Positions 24,182-37,697 of a DNA stretch of 64,000 bases are shown here, one piece after another (the first letter of the stretch is position 1; every line of letters starts with the position of its first letter). The notes under the pieces are model-generated. The model was not told where the DNA came from, searched no databases, and saw nothing but the letters and a program-made list of their open reading frames with translations. Origin of the DNA: Xylocopa sonorina (lineage: Eukaryota > Arthropoda > Insecta > Hymenoptera > Apidae); assembly GCF_050948175.1 (NCBI RefSeq), contig NW_027490110.1:1054001-1118000 (forward strand), written 5' to 3'. Both the position numbers and the translations under genes were made by a program.

Positions 24182-24634
24182 TTGCTACGATACCTAGACA
24201 TCTGCAGACGCTATATCCTAGCAAGGAAGTGTCGCATTTACATTCATTTGAAGTGTAGACGAGAAATACATGACACTTCGCAAATCATGTTATATCTTAC
24301 CATGAAATATAGAAATGAGATGCGATATCGCGTTTTAAGAAGCATTAGAAAGCTAATGCTACGATACGTAGACATCTGCAAACGCTATTTACTAGCGAGG
24401 AAGTATCGCATTCGCATTCATTTGAAGTGTAGACGAGGAATATATAACACTTCGCAAATCATGTTATATCTTACCATGAAACATAGAAATGAGATGCGAT
24501 ATCGCGTTTTAAGAAGCATTAGAACTCTATTGCTACGATACCTAGACATCTGCAAACGCTATTTCCTTGCAAGGAAGTGTCGTATTTACATTCATTTGAA
24601 TCGTAGACGAGGAATGCATAACACTTCGCAATGA
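24182..24634 (+). repeat. Block W (3 monomers); copies at 31488 and 41926
   Basis: Markers are CAGACGCTATATCC, TTTACTAGCGAGG, GCATTCGCATTC and a final GTCGTATTTACATTC B monomer. The 31488-31940 copy has the same translation. The 41926-42552 copy shares the first two monomers, then continues with GCGACATCGCG and ATTGTATTTTACC monomers not found in the others. Confidence 0.83.
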
Positions 24635-24649
24635 ATATTATATCTTATC

Positions 24650-26722
24650 ATGAAACATAGAAATGAGATGCGATATCGCGTTTTAAGAATCATAAGAACT
24701 CTATTGCTACGATACGTAGACATCTGCAGACGCTATTTCCTTGCAAGGAAGTGTCGCATTTACATTCATTTGAAGTGTAGACAAGGAATATATAACACTT
24801 CGCAAATCATATTATATCTTACCATGAAACATAGAAATGAGATGCGATATCGCGTTTTAAGAAGCATTAGAACTCTATTGCTACTATACCTAGACATCTG
24901 CAAACGCTATTTCCTAGCGAGGAAGTGTCGCTTTCACATTCATTTGAAGTGTAGACGAGGAATACATAACCCTTCGCAAATCATATTATATCTTACCATG
25001 AAACATAGAAATGAGATGCGATATCGCGTTTTAAGAAGCATTAGAATGCTATCGCTACGATGCCTAGACATCTGCAGACACTATTTCCGAGCAAGGAAGT
25101 GTCGCAATTACATTCATTTGAAGTGTAGACGAGGAATACATACCACTTCGCAAATCATATTATATCTTACCATGAAACATAGAAATGAGATGCGATATCG
25201 CGTTTTAAGAAGCATTAGAACTCTATCGCTACGATACCTAGACATCTGCAGACACTATTTCCTAGCAAGGAAGTGCCGCATTTACATTCATTTGAAGTGT
25301 AGACGAGGAATATATAACACTTCGCAAATCATATTATATCTTACCATGAAACATAGAAATGAGATGCGATATCGCGTTTTAAGAAGCATTAGAACTCTAT
25401 CGCTACGATACCTAGACATCTGCAGACACTATTTCCTAGCAAGGAAGTGCCGCATTTACATTCATTTGAAGTGTAGACGAGGAATACATGACACTTCGCA
25501 AATCATATTATATCTTACCGTGAAATATAGAAATGAGATGCGATATCGAGTTTTAAGAATCATAAAGACTCTATTGCTACGATACGTAGACACCTGCAAT
25601 CGCTATTTCCTAGCGTGGAAGTGTGGCATTCACATTCATTTGAAGTGTAGACGAGGAATACATAACACTTCGCAAATCATATTATATCTTACCATGAAAC
25701 ATAGAAATGTGATGCGATATCGCGTTTTAAGAAGCATTAGGAATCTATTGCTACGATACGTAGACATCTGCAAACGCTATTTCTTTGCAAGGAAGTGTCG
25801 CATTTACATTCATTTGAAGTGTAGACGAGGAATACATAACACTTCGCAAATCATATTATATCTTACCATGAAACATAGAAATGAGATGCGATATCGCGTT
25901 TTAAGAAGCATTAGAAATCTATTGCTACGATACGTAGACATCTGCAAACGCTATTTCCTTACAAGGAAGTTTCGCATTTACATTCATTTGAAGTGTAGAC
26001 GAGGAATGCATAACACTTCGCAAATCATATTATATCTTACCATGAAACATAGAATTGAGATACGATATCGCGTTTTAAGAATCATAAGAACTCCATTGCT
26101 ACGATACGTAGACATCTGCAAACGCTATTTCCTTGCAAGGAAGTGTCGCATTCACAATCATTTGGAGTGTAGACGAGGAATACATAACACTTCGCAAATC
26201 ATATTATATCTTACCGTGAAATATAGAAATGAGATGCGATATCGTGTTTTAAGAAGCATAAGAACTCTATTGCTTCGATACGTAGACATCTGCAAACGCT
26301 ATTTGCTTGCAAGGATGTGTCGCATTTACATTCATTTGAAGTGTAGACGAGGAATACATAACACTTCGCAAATCATATTATATCTTACCATGAAACATAG
26401 AAATGAGATGCGATATCGCGTTTTAAGAATCATAAGACCTCTATTGCTACGATACGTAGTCATCTGCAAACGCTATTTGCTTGCAAGGATGTGTCGCATT
26501 TACATTCATTTGAAGTGTAGACGAGGAATACATAACACTTCGCAAATCATATTATATCCTACCATGAAACATAGAAATGTGATGCGATATCGAGTTTTAA
26601 GAATCATAAAAACTCTATTGCTACGATACGTAGACATCTGCAAACGCTATTTCCTTGCAAGGAAGTGTCGCATTTACATTCATTTGAATCGTAGACGTGA
26701 AATGCATAACACTTCGCAATGA
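24650..26722 (+). repeat. Block P, copy 3
   Basis: Twelve monomers in the same order as copy 1. Amino-acid-level differences seen relative to copy 1 are the GAGATACGATATC change in P9 (about 26053) and GACGTGAAATGC in P12. Both are shared with copy 2, placing copies 2 and 3 together. It lacks the GGATC change of copy 2. Confidence 0.87.
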
Positions 26723-26737
26723 ATATTATATCTTATC

Positions 26738-27940
26738 ATGAAACATAGGAATGAGATGCGATATCGCGTTTTAAGAATCATAAAAACTCTATTGCTACGA
26801 TACGTAGACATCTGCAAACGCTATTTCCTTGCAAGGAAGTGTCGCATTTACATTCATTTGAATCGTAGACGAGGAATACATAACACTTCGCAAATCATAT
26901 TATATCTTACCATGAAACATAGAAATGTGATGCGATATCGCGTTTTAAGAAGCATTAGGAATCTATTGCTACGATACGTAGACATCTGCAAACGCTATTT
27001 CTTTGCAAGGAAGTGTCGCATTTACATTCATTTGAAGTGTAGACGAGGAATACATAACACTTCGCAAATCATATTATATCTTACCATGAAACATAGAAAT
27101 GAGATGCGATATCGCGTTTTAAGAAGCATTAGAAATCTATTGCTACGATACGTAGACATCTGCAAACGCTATTTCCTTACAAGGAAGTTTCGCATTTACA
27201 TTCATTTGAAGTGTAGACGAGGAATGCATAACACTTCGCAAATCATATTATATCTTACCATGAAACATAGAATTGAGATGCGATATCGCGTTTTAAGAAT
27301 CATAAGAACTCCATTGCTACGATACGTAGACATCTGCAAACGCTATTTCCTTGCAAGGAAGTGTCGCATTCACAATCATTTGGAGTGTAGACGAGGAATA
27401 CATAACACTTCGCAAATCATATTATATCTTACCGTGAAATATAGAAATGAGATGCGATATCGTGTTTTAAGAAGCATAAGAACTCTATTGCTTCGATACG
27501 TAGACATCTGCAAACGCTATTTGCTTGCAAGGATGTGTCGCATTTACATTCATTTGAAGTGTAGACGAGGAATACATAACACTTCGCAAATCATATTATA
27601 TCTTACCATGAAACATAGAAATGAGATGCGATATCGCGTTTTAAGGATCATAAGACCTCTATTGCTACGATACGTAGTCATCTGCAAACGCTATTTGCTT
27701 GCAAGGATGTGTCGCATTTACATTCATTTGAAGTGTAGACGAGGAATACATAACACTTCGCAAATCATATTATATCCTACCATGAAACATAGAAATGTGA
27801 TGCGATATCGAGTTTTAAGAATCATAAAAACTCTATTGCTACGATACGTAGACATCTGCAAACGCTATTTCCTTGCAAGGAAGTGTCGCATTTACATTCA
27901 TTTGAATCGTAGACGTGGAATGCATAACACTTCGCAATGA
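26738..27940 (+). repeat. Block Q, copy 3
   Basis: Seven monomers in the same order as Q of copy 2. P12 of block P ends 1218 bp before the P12-like end of Q, exactly seven monomers. AAGGATCATAAGACC in its P11-like monomer replaces the AAGAATCATAAGACC of block P; this is shared with Q of copies 2 and 5. Confidence 0.83.
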
Positions 27941-30900
27941 ATATTATATCTTATCATGAAACATAGGAATGAGATGCGATATCGCGTTTTAAGAATCATA
28001 AAAACTCTATTGCTACGATACGTAGACATCTGCAAACGCTATTTCCTTGCAAGGAAGTGTCGCATTTACATTCATTTGAAGTGTAGACGAGGAATACATA
28101 ACACTTCGCAAAACATATTATATCTTACCGTGAAATATAGAAATGAGATGCGATATCGAGTTTTAAGAATCATAAAGAATCTATTGCTACGATACGTAGA
28201 CATCTGCAAACGCTATTTCCTTGCTAGGAAGTTTCGCATTTACATTCATTTGAAGTGTAGACGAGGAATGCATAACACTTCGCAAATCATATTGTATCTT
28301 ACCATGAAACATAGAATTGAGATGCGATATCGCGTTTTAAGAATCATAAGAATTCCATTGCTACGATACGTAGACATCTGCAAACGCTATTTCCTTGCAA
28401 GGAAGTGTCGCATTCACAATCATTTGGAGTGTAGACGAGGAATACATAACACTTCGCAAATCATATTATATCTTACCGTGAAATATAGAAATGAGATGCG
28501 ATATCGTGTTTTAAGAAGCATAAGAACTCTATTGCTTCGATACGTAGACATCTGCAAACGCTATTTGCTTGCAAGGATGTGTCGCATTTACATTCATTTG
28601 AAGTGTAGACGAGGAATACATAACACTTCGCAAATCATATTATATCTTACCATGAAACATAGAAATGAGATGCGATATCGCGTTTTAAGAATCATAAGAA
28701 CTCTATTGCTACGATACGTAGTCATCTGCAAACGCTATTTCCTAGCGAGGAAGTGTGGCATTCACATTCATTTGAAGTGTAGACGAGGAATACATAACAC
28801 TTCGCAAATCATATTATATCTTACCATGGAACATAGAAATGAGATGCGATATCGCGTTTTAAGAATCATAAAAACTCTATTGCTACGATACGTAGACATC
28901 TGCAAACGCTATTTCCTTGCAAGGAAGTGTCGCATTTACATTCATTTGAATCGTAGACGTGGAATGCATAACACTTCGCAATGAATATTATATCTTTTCA
29001 TGAAACATAGATATGAAATGCAATATCTCGTTTTAAGAAGAAATTTGAACTCTATTGCTACGATACCTAGACATCTGCAGACGATATTTCCTAGCAAGGA
29101 AGTGTCGCATTCACAATCATTTGGAGTGTAGACGAGGAATACATGACACTTCGCAAATCATGTTATATCTTACCATGAAATATAGAAATGAGATGCGATA
29201 TCGCGTTTTAAGAAGCATTAGAAATCTATTGCTACGATACGTAGACATCTGCAAACGCTATTTCCTTGCAAGGAAGTGTCGCATTTACATTCATTTGAAT
29301 CGTAGACGTGGAATGCATAACACTTCGCAATGAATATTATATCTTATCATGAAACATAGATATGAGATGCAATATCTCGTTTTAAGAAGCATTTGAACTC
29401 TATTGCTACGATACCTAGACATCTGCAGACGCTATTTCCTAGCAAGGAAGTGTCGCATTTACATTCATTTGAAGTGTAGACGAGAAATACATGACACTTC
29501 GCAAATCATGTTATATCTTACCATGAAATATAGAAATGAGATGCGATATCGCGTTTTAAGAAGCATTAGAAAGCTAATGCTACGATACGTAGACATCTGC
29601 AAACGCTATTTCCTAGCGAGGAAGTATCGCATTCACATTCATTTGAAGTGTAGACGAGGAATACATAACACTTCGCAAATCATATTATATCTTACCATGA
29701 AACATAGAAATGAGATGCGATATCGCGTTACAAGAAGCATTAGAAATCTATTGCTACGATACGTAGACATCTGCAAACGCTATTTCCTTGCTAGGAAGTT
29801 TCGCATTTACATTCATTTGAAGTGTAGACGAGGAATGCATAACACTTCGCAAATCGTATTGTATCTTACCATGAAACATAGAATTGAGATGCGATATCGC
29901 GTTTTAAGAATCATAAGAACTCCATTGCTACGATACGTAGACATCTGCAAACGCTATTTCCTTGCAAGGAAGTGTCGCATTCACAATCATTTGGAGTGTA
30001 GACGAGGAATACATAACACTTCGCAAATCATATTATATCTTACCGTGAAATATAGAAATGAGATGCGAAATCGAGTTTTAAGAATCATAAAAACTCTATT
30101 GCGACGATACGTAGACATCTGCAAACGCTATTTCCTTGCAAGGAAGTGTCGCATTTACATTCATTTGAATCGTAGACGAGGAATGCATAACACTTCGCAA
30201 TGAATATTATATCTTACCATGAAACATAGAAATGAGATGCGATATCGCGTTTCAAGAATCATAAGAACTCTATTGCTTCGATACGTAGACATCTGCAAAC
30301 GCTATTTGCCTGCAAGGAAGTGTCGCATTTACATTCATTTGAAGTGTAGACGAGGAATACATAACACTTCGCAAATCATATTATATCTTACCATGAAACA
30401 TAGAAATGCGATGCGATATCGCGTTTTAAGGATCATAAGAACTCTATTGCTACGATACCTAGATATCTGCAGACACTATTTCCTATCAAGGAAGTGTCGC
30501 AATTACATTCATTTGAAGTGTAGACGAGGAATACATAACACTTCGCAAATCATATTATATCTTACCATGAAACATAGAAATGAGATGCGATATCGCGTTT
30601 TAAGAAGCTTTAGAAAGCTATTGCTTCGGTACGTAGACATCTGCAAACGCTATTTCCTTGCAAGGAAGTGTCGCATTTGCATTCATTTGAATCGTAGACG
30701 AGGAATGCATAACACTTCGCAATGAATATTATATCTTATCATGAAACATAGATATGAGATGCAATATCTCGCTTTAAGAAGCAATTGAACTCTATTGCTA
30801 CGATACCTAGACATCTGCAGACGCTATTTCCTAGCAAGGAAGTGTCGCATTTACATTCATTTGAAGTGTAGACGAGAAATACATGACACTTCGCAAATCA

Positions 30901-31940
30901 TGTTATATCTTACCATGAAAGATAGAAATGAGATGCGATATCGCGTTTTAAGCATTAGAAAGCTAATGCTACGATACGTAGACATCTGCAAACGCTATTT
31001 CCTAGCGAGGAAGTATCGCATTCACATTCATTTGAAGTGTAGACGAGGAATACATAACACTTCGCAAATCATATTATATCTTACCATGAAACATAGAAAT
31101 GAGATGCGATATCGCGTTTTAAGAATCATAAAGACTCTATTGCTACGATACGTAGACGCCTGCAATCGCTATTTCCTAGCGCGGAAGTGTGGCATTCACA
31201 TTCATTTGAAGTGTAGACGAGGAATACATAACACTTCGCAAATCATATTATATCTTACCATGAAACATAGTAATGGGATGCGATATCGCGTTTTAAGAAT
31301 CATAAAAACTCTATCGCTACGATACGTAGACATCTGCAAACGCTATTTCCTTTCAAGGAAGTGCCGACCTTACATTCATTTGAATCGTAGGCGAGGAATG
31401 CTTAACACTTCGCAATGAATATTATATCTTGTCATGAAACATAGATATGAGATGTAATATCTCGTTTCAAGAAGCATTTGAACTCTATTGCTACGATACC
31501 TAGACATCTGCAGACGCTATATCCTAGCAAGGAAGTGTCGCATTTACATTCATTTGAAGTGTAGACGAGAAATACATGACACTTCGCAAATCATGTTATA
31601 TCTTACCATGAAATATAGAAATGAGATGCGATATCGCGTTTTAAGAAGCATTAGAAAGCTAATGCTACGATACGTAGACATCTGCAAACGCTATTTACTA
31701 GCGAGGAAGTATCGCATTCGCATTCATTTGAAGTGTAGACGAGGAATATATAACACTTCGCAAATCATGTTATATCTTACCATGAAACATAGAAATGAGA
31801 TGCGATATCGCGTTTTAAGAAGCATTAGAACTCTATTGCTACGATACCTAGACATCTGCAAACGCTATTTCCTTGCAAGGAAGTGTCGTATTTACATTCA
31901 TTTGAATCGTAGACGAGGAATGCATAACACTTCGCAGTGA

Positions 31941-34900
31941 ATATTATATCTTATCATGAAACATAGAAATGCGATGCGATATCGCGTTTTAAGGATCATA
32001 AGAACCCTATTGCTACGATACCTAGACATCTGCAGACACTATTTCCTATCAAGGAAGTGTCGCAATTACATTCATTTGAAGTGTAGACAAGGAATATATA
32101 ACACTTCGCAAATCATATTATATCTTACCATGAAACATAGAAATGAGATGCGATATCGCGTTTTAAGAAGCATTAGAACTCTATTGCTACGATACCTAGA
32201 CATCTGCAAACGCTATTTCCTTGCAAGGAAGTGTCGTATTTACATTCATTTGAATCGTAGACGAGGAATGCATAACACTTCGCAATGAATATTATATCTT
32301 ATCATGAAACATAGAAATGAGATGCGATATCGCGTTTTAAGAATCATAAGAACTCTATTGCTACGATACGTAGACATCTGCAGACGCTATTTCCTTGCAA
32401 GGAAGTGTCGCATTTACATTCATTTGAAGTGTAGACAAGGAATATATAACACTTCGCAAATCATATTATATCTTACCATGAAACATAGAAATGAGATGCG
32501 ATATCGCGTTTTAAGAAGCATTAGAACTCTATTGCTACTATACCTAGACATCTGCAAACGCTATTTCCTAGCGAGGAAGTGTCGCTTTCACATTCATTTG
32601 AAGTGTAGACGAGGAATACATAACCCTTCGCAAATCATATTATATCTTACCATGAAACATAGAAATGAGATGCGATATCGCGTTTTAAGAAGCATTAGAA
32701 TGCTATCGCTACGATGCCTAGACATCTGCAGACACTATTTCCGAGCAAGGAAGTGTCGCAATTACATTCATTTGAAGTGTAGACGAGGAATACATACCAC
32801 TTCGCAAATCATATTATATCTTACCATGAAACATAGAAATGAGATGCGATATCGCGTTTTAAGAAGCATTAGAACTCTATCGCTACGATACCTAGACATC
32901 TGCAGACACTATTTCCTAGCAAGGAAGTGCCGCATTTACATTCATTTGAAGTGTAGACGAGGAATATATAACACTTCGCAAATCATATTATATCTTACCA
33001 TGAAACATAGAAATGAGATGCGATATCGCGTTTTAAGAAGCATTAGAACTCTATCGCTACGATACCTAGACATCTGCAGACACTATTTCCTAGCAAGGAA
33101 GTGCCGCATTTACATTCATTTGAAGTGTAGACGAGGAATACATGACACTTCGCAAATCATATTATATCTTACCGTGAAATATAGAAATGAGATGCGATAT
33201 CGAGTTTTAAGAATCATAAAGACTCTATTGCTACGATACGTAGACACCTGCAATCGCTATTTCCTAGCGTGGAAGTGTGGCATTCACATTCATTTGAAGT
33301 GTAGACGAGGAATACATAACACTTCGCAAATCATATTATATCTTACCATGAAACATAGAAATGTGATGCGATATCGCGTTTTAAGAAGCATTAGGAATCT
33401 ATTGCTACGATACGTAGACATCTGCAAACGCTATTTCTTTGCAAGGAAGTGTCGCATTTACATTCATTTGAAGTGTAGACGAGGAATACATAACACTTCG
33501 CAAATCATATTATATCTTACCATGAAACATAGAAATGAGATGCGATATCGCGTTTTAAGAAGCATTAGAAATCTATTGCTACGATACGTAGACATCTGCA
33601 AACGCTATTTCCTTACAAGGAAGTTTCGCATTTACATTCGTTTGAAGTGTAGACGAGGAATGCATAACACTTCGCAAATCATATTATATCTTACCATGAA
33701 ACATAGAATTGAGATGCGATATCGCGTTTTAAGAATCATAAGAACTCCATTGCTACGATACGTAGACATCTGCAAACGCTATTTCCTTGCAAGGAAGTGT
33801 CGCATTCACAATCATTTGGAGTGTAGACGAGGAATACATAACACTTCGCAAATCATATTATATCTTACCGTGAAATATAGAAATGAGATGCGATATCGTG
33901 TTTTAAGAAGCATAAGAACTCTATTGCTTCGATACGTAGACATCTGCAAACGCTATTTGCTTGCAAGGATGTGTCGCATTTACATTCATTTGAAGTGTAG
34001 ACGAGGAATACATAACACTTCGCAAATCATATTATATCTTACCATGAAACATAGAAATGAGATGCGATATCGCGTTTTAAGAATCATAAGACCTCTATTG
34101 CTACGATACGTAGTCATCTGCAAACGCTATTTGCTTGCAAGGATGTGTCGCATTTACATTCATTTGAAGTGTAGACGAGGAATACATAACACTTCGCAAA
34201 TCATATTATATCCTACCATGAAACATAGAAATGTGATGCGATATCGAGTTTTAAGAATCATAAAAACTCTATTGCTACGATACGTAGACATCTGCAAACG
34301 CTATTTCCTTGCAAGGAAGTGTCGCATTTACATTCATTTGAATCGTAGACGTGGAATGCATAACACTTCGCAATGAATATTATATCTTATCATGAAACAT
34401 AGGAATGAGATGCGATATCGCGTTTTAAGAATCATAAAAACTCTATTGCTACGATACGTAGACATCTGCAAACGCTATTTCCTTGCAAGGAAGTGTCGCA
34501 TTTACATTCATTTGAAGTGTAGACGAGGAATACATAACACTTCGCAAAACATATTATATCTTACCGTGAAATATAGAAATGAGATGCGATATCGAGTTTT
34601 AAGAATCATAAAGAATCTATTGCTACGATACGTAGACATCTGCAAACGCTATTTCCTTGCTAGGAAGTTTCGCATTTACATTCATTTGAAGTGTAGACGA
34701 GGAATGCATAACACTTCGCAAATCATATTGTATCTTACCATGAAACATAGAATTGAGATGCGATATCGCGTTTTAAGAATCATAAGAATTCCATTGCTAC
34801 GATACGTAGACATCTGCAAACGCTATTTCCTTGCAAGGAAGTGTCGCATTCACAATCATTTGGAGTGTAGACGAGGAATACATAACACTTCGCAAATCAT

Positions 34901-35420
34901 ATTATATCTTACCGTGAAATATAGAAATGAGATGCGATATCGTGTTTTAAGAAGCACAAGAACTCTATTGCTTCGATACGTAGACATCTGCAAACGCTAT
35001 TTGCTTGCAAGGATGTGTCGCATTTACATTCATTTGAAGTGTAGACGAGGAATACATAACACTTCGCAAATCATATTATATCTTACCATGAAACATAGAA
35101 ATGAGATGCGATATCGCGTTTTAAGAATCATAAGAACTCTATTGCTACGATACGTAGTCATCTGCAAACGCTATTTCCTAGCGAGGAAGTGTGGCATTCA
35201 CATTCATTTGAAGTGTAGACGAGGAATACATAACACTTCGCAAATCATATTATATCTTACCATGGAACATAGAAATGAGATGCGATATCGCGTTTTAAGA
35301 ATCATAAAAACTCTATTGCTACGATACGTAGACATCTGCAAACGCTATTTCCTTGCAAGGAAGTGTCGCATTTACATTCATTTGAATCGTAGACGAGGAA
35401 TGCATAACACTTCGCAATGA
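31941..35420 (+). repeat. HOR copy 4: O P R
   Basis: A short copy: O (31956-32288), P (32304-34376) and R (34392-35420), followed at once by block N of copy 5. It lacks Q, S, T, U, V and W. Spacing to the next O is exactly 3828 bp, or 22 x 174, as expected when neither indel-bearing block (S, V) is present. P matches copy 1 except for one amino-acid-changing difference noticed (TTCGTTTGAAG at about 33638). Like copy 1, it ends P with GACGTGGAATGC and has no Q. Confidence 0.85.
32304..34376 (+). repeat. Block P, copy 4
   Basis: Twelve monomers in the same order as copy 1. Only one amino-acid-changing difference from copy 1 was noticed, ATTCGTTTGAAG in P8 (about 33638). It retains GAGATGCGATATC in P9 and GACGTGGAATGC in P12, so it belongs with copy 1. 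Confidence 0.87.
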
Positions 35421-36131
35421 ATATTATATCTTATCATGAAACATAGATATGAGATGCAATATCTCGTTTTAAGAAGCATTTGAACTCTATTGCTTCGTTA
35501 CGTAGACATCTGCAGACGCTATTTCCTTGCTAGGAAGAGTCGCATTTACATTCACTTGAAGTGTAGACGATGAATACATAACACTTCGCAAATCATGTTA
35601 TATCTTACCATGAAACATAGAAATGAGATGCGATATCGCGTTTTAAGAAGCATTAGAACTCTATTGCTACGATACCTAGACATCTGCAAACGCTATTTCC
35701 TTGCAAGGAAGTGTCGTATTTACATTCATTTGAATCGTAGACGAGGAATGCATAACACTTCGCAGTGAATATTATATCTTATCATGAAACATAGAAATGC
35801 GATGCGATATCGCGTTTTAAGGATCATAAGAACCCTATTGCTACGATACCTAGACATCTGCAGACACTATTTCCTATCAAGGAAGTGTCGCAATTACATT
35901 CATTTGAAGTGTAGACAAGGAATATATAACACTTCGCAAATCATATTATATCTTACCATGAAACATAGAAATGAGATGCGATATCGCGTTTTAAGAAGCA
36001 TTAGAACTCTATTGCTACGATACCTAGACATCTGCAAACGCTATTTCCTTGCAAGGAAGTGTCGTATTTACATTCATTTGAATCGTAGACGAGGAATGCA
36101 TAACACTTCGCAATGAATATTATATCTTATC

Positions 36132-37682
36132 ATGAAACATAGAAATGAGATGCGATATCGCGTTTTAAGAATCATAAGAACTCTATTGCTACGATACGTA
36201 GACATCTGCAGACGCTATTTCCTTGCAAGGAAGTGTCGCATTTACATTCATTTGAAGTGTAGACAAGGAATATATAACACTTCGCAAATCATATTATATC
36301 TTACCATGAAACATAGAAATGAGATGCGATATCGCGTTTTAAGAAGCATTAGAACTCTATTGCTACTATACCTAGACATCTGCAAACGCTATTTCCTAGC
36401 GAGGAAGTGTCGCTTTCACATTCATTTGAAGTGTAGACGAGGAATACATAACCCTTCGCAAATCATATTATATCTTACCATGAAACATAGAAATGAGATG
36501 CGATATCGCGTTTTAAGAAGCATTAGAATGCTATCGCTACGATGCCTAGACATCTGCAGACACTATTTCCGAGCAAGGAAGTGTCGCAATTACATTCATT
36601 TGAAGTGTAGACGAGGAATACATACCACTTCGCAAATCATATTATATCTTACCATGAAACATAGAAATGAGATGCGATATCGCGTTTTAAGAAGCATTAG
36701 AACTCTATCGCTACGATACCTAGACATCTGCAGACACTATTTCCTAGCAAGGAAGTGCCGCATTTACATTCATTTGAAGTGTAGACGAGGAATATATAAC
36801 ACTTCGCAAATCATATTATATCTTACCATGAAACATAGAAATGAGATGCGATATCGCGTTTTAAGAAGCATTAGAACTCTATCGCTACGATACCTAGACA
36901 TCTGCAGACACTATTTCCTAGCAAGGAAGTGCCGCATTTACATTCATTTGAAGTGTAGACGAGGAATACATGACACTTCGCAAATCATATTATATCTTAC
37001 CGTGAAATATAGAAATGAGATGCGATATCGAGTTTTAAGAATCATAAAGACTCTATTGCTACGATACGTAGACACCTGCAATCGCTATTTCCTAGCGTGG
37101 AAGTGTGGCATTCACATTCATTTGAAGTGTAGACGAGGAATACATAACACTTCGCAAATCATATTATATCTTACCATGAAACATAGAAATGTGATGCGAT
37201 ATCGCGTTTTAAGAAGCATTAGGAATCTATTGCTACGATACGTAGACATCTGCAAACGCTATTTCTTTGCAAGGAAGTGTCGCATTTACATTCATTTGAA
37301 GTGTAGACGAGGAATACATAACACTTCGCAAATCATATTATATCTTACCATGAAACATAGAAATGAGATGCGATATCGCGTTTTAAGAAGCATTAGAAAT
37401 CTATTGCTACGATACGTAGACATCTGCAAACGCTATTTCCTTACAAGGAAGTTTCGCATTTACATTCATTTGAAGTGTAGACGAGGAATACATAACACTT
37501 CGCAAATCATATTATATCCTACCATGAAACATAGAAATGTGATGCGATATCGAGTTTTAAGAATCATAAAAACTCTATTGCTACGATACGTAGACATCTG
37601 CAAACGCTATTTCCTTGCAAGGAAGTGTCGCATTTACATTCATTTGAATCGTAGACGTGAAATGCATAACACTTCGCAATGA
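36132..37682 (+). repeat. Block P, copy 5, three monomers deleted
   Basis: Nine monomers: P1-P8, then a P8/P11 hybrid, then P12. The hybrid starts with TTCCTTACAAGGAAGTTTCGC features of P8 and ends with the TATCCTACCATG of P11. The loss is 522 bp. P12 has GACGTGAAATGC, as in copies 2 and 3. Confidence 0.86.
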
Positions 37683-37697
37683 ATATTATATCTTATC

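Larger units (their letters stand above)
15937..24634 (+). repeat. HOR copy 2: O P+8 Q R-2 S T U V W
   Basis: Second and longest copy, 50 monomers. It holds O (15952-16284), P enlarged by an internal 8-monomer duplication (16300-19764), Q (19780-20982), R lacking two monomers (20998-21678), S (21749-22027), T (22097-22897), U (22913-23419), V (23489-24112) and W (24182-24634). From O to P1 of the next copy is 8698 bp, equal to 50 x 174 minus 2 (+1 from S, -3 from V). P ends with GACGTGAAATGC in place of GACGTGGAATGC, as in copies 3 and 5. No O block follows W; copy 3 begins directly with P. Confidence 0.85.
24635..31940 (+). repeat. HOR copy 3: P Q R S T U V W
   Basis: This copy has the complete, unrearranged set of blocks P (24650-26722), Q (26738-27940), R (27956-28984), S (29055-29333), T (29403-30203), U (30219-30725), V (30795-31418) and W (31488-31940). 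From P1 to the next O is 7306 bp, which is 42 x 174 minus 2. It lacks only block O at the start. Private changes include GCGACGATACG at about 30102 (T) and GACGCCTGCAATC at about 31156 (V). It is the best reference for the higher-order unit in this window. Confidence 0.87.
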
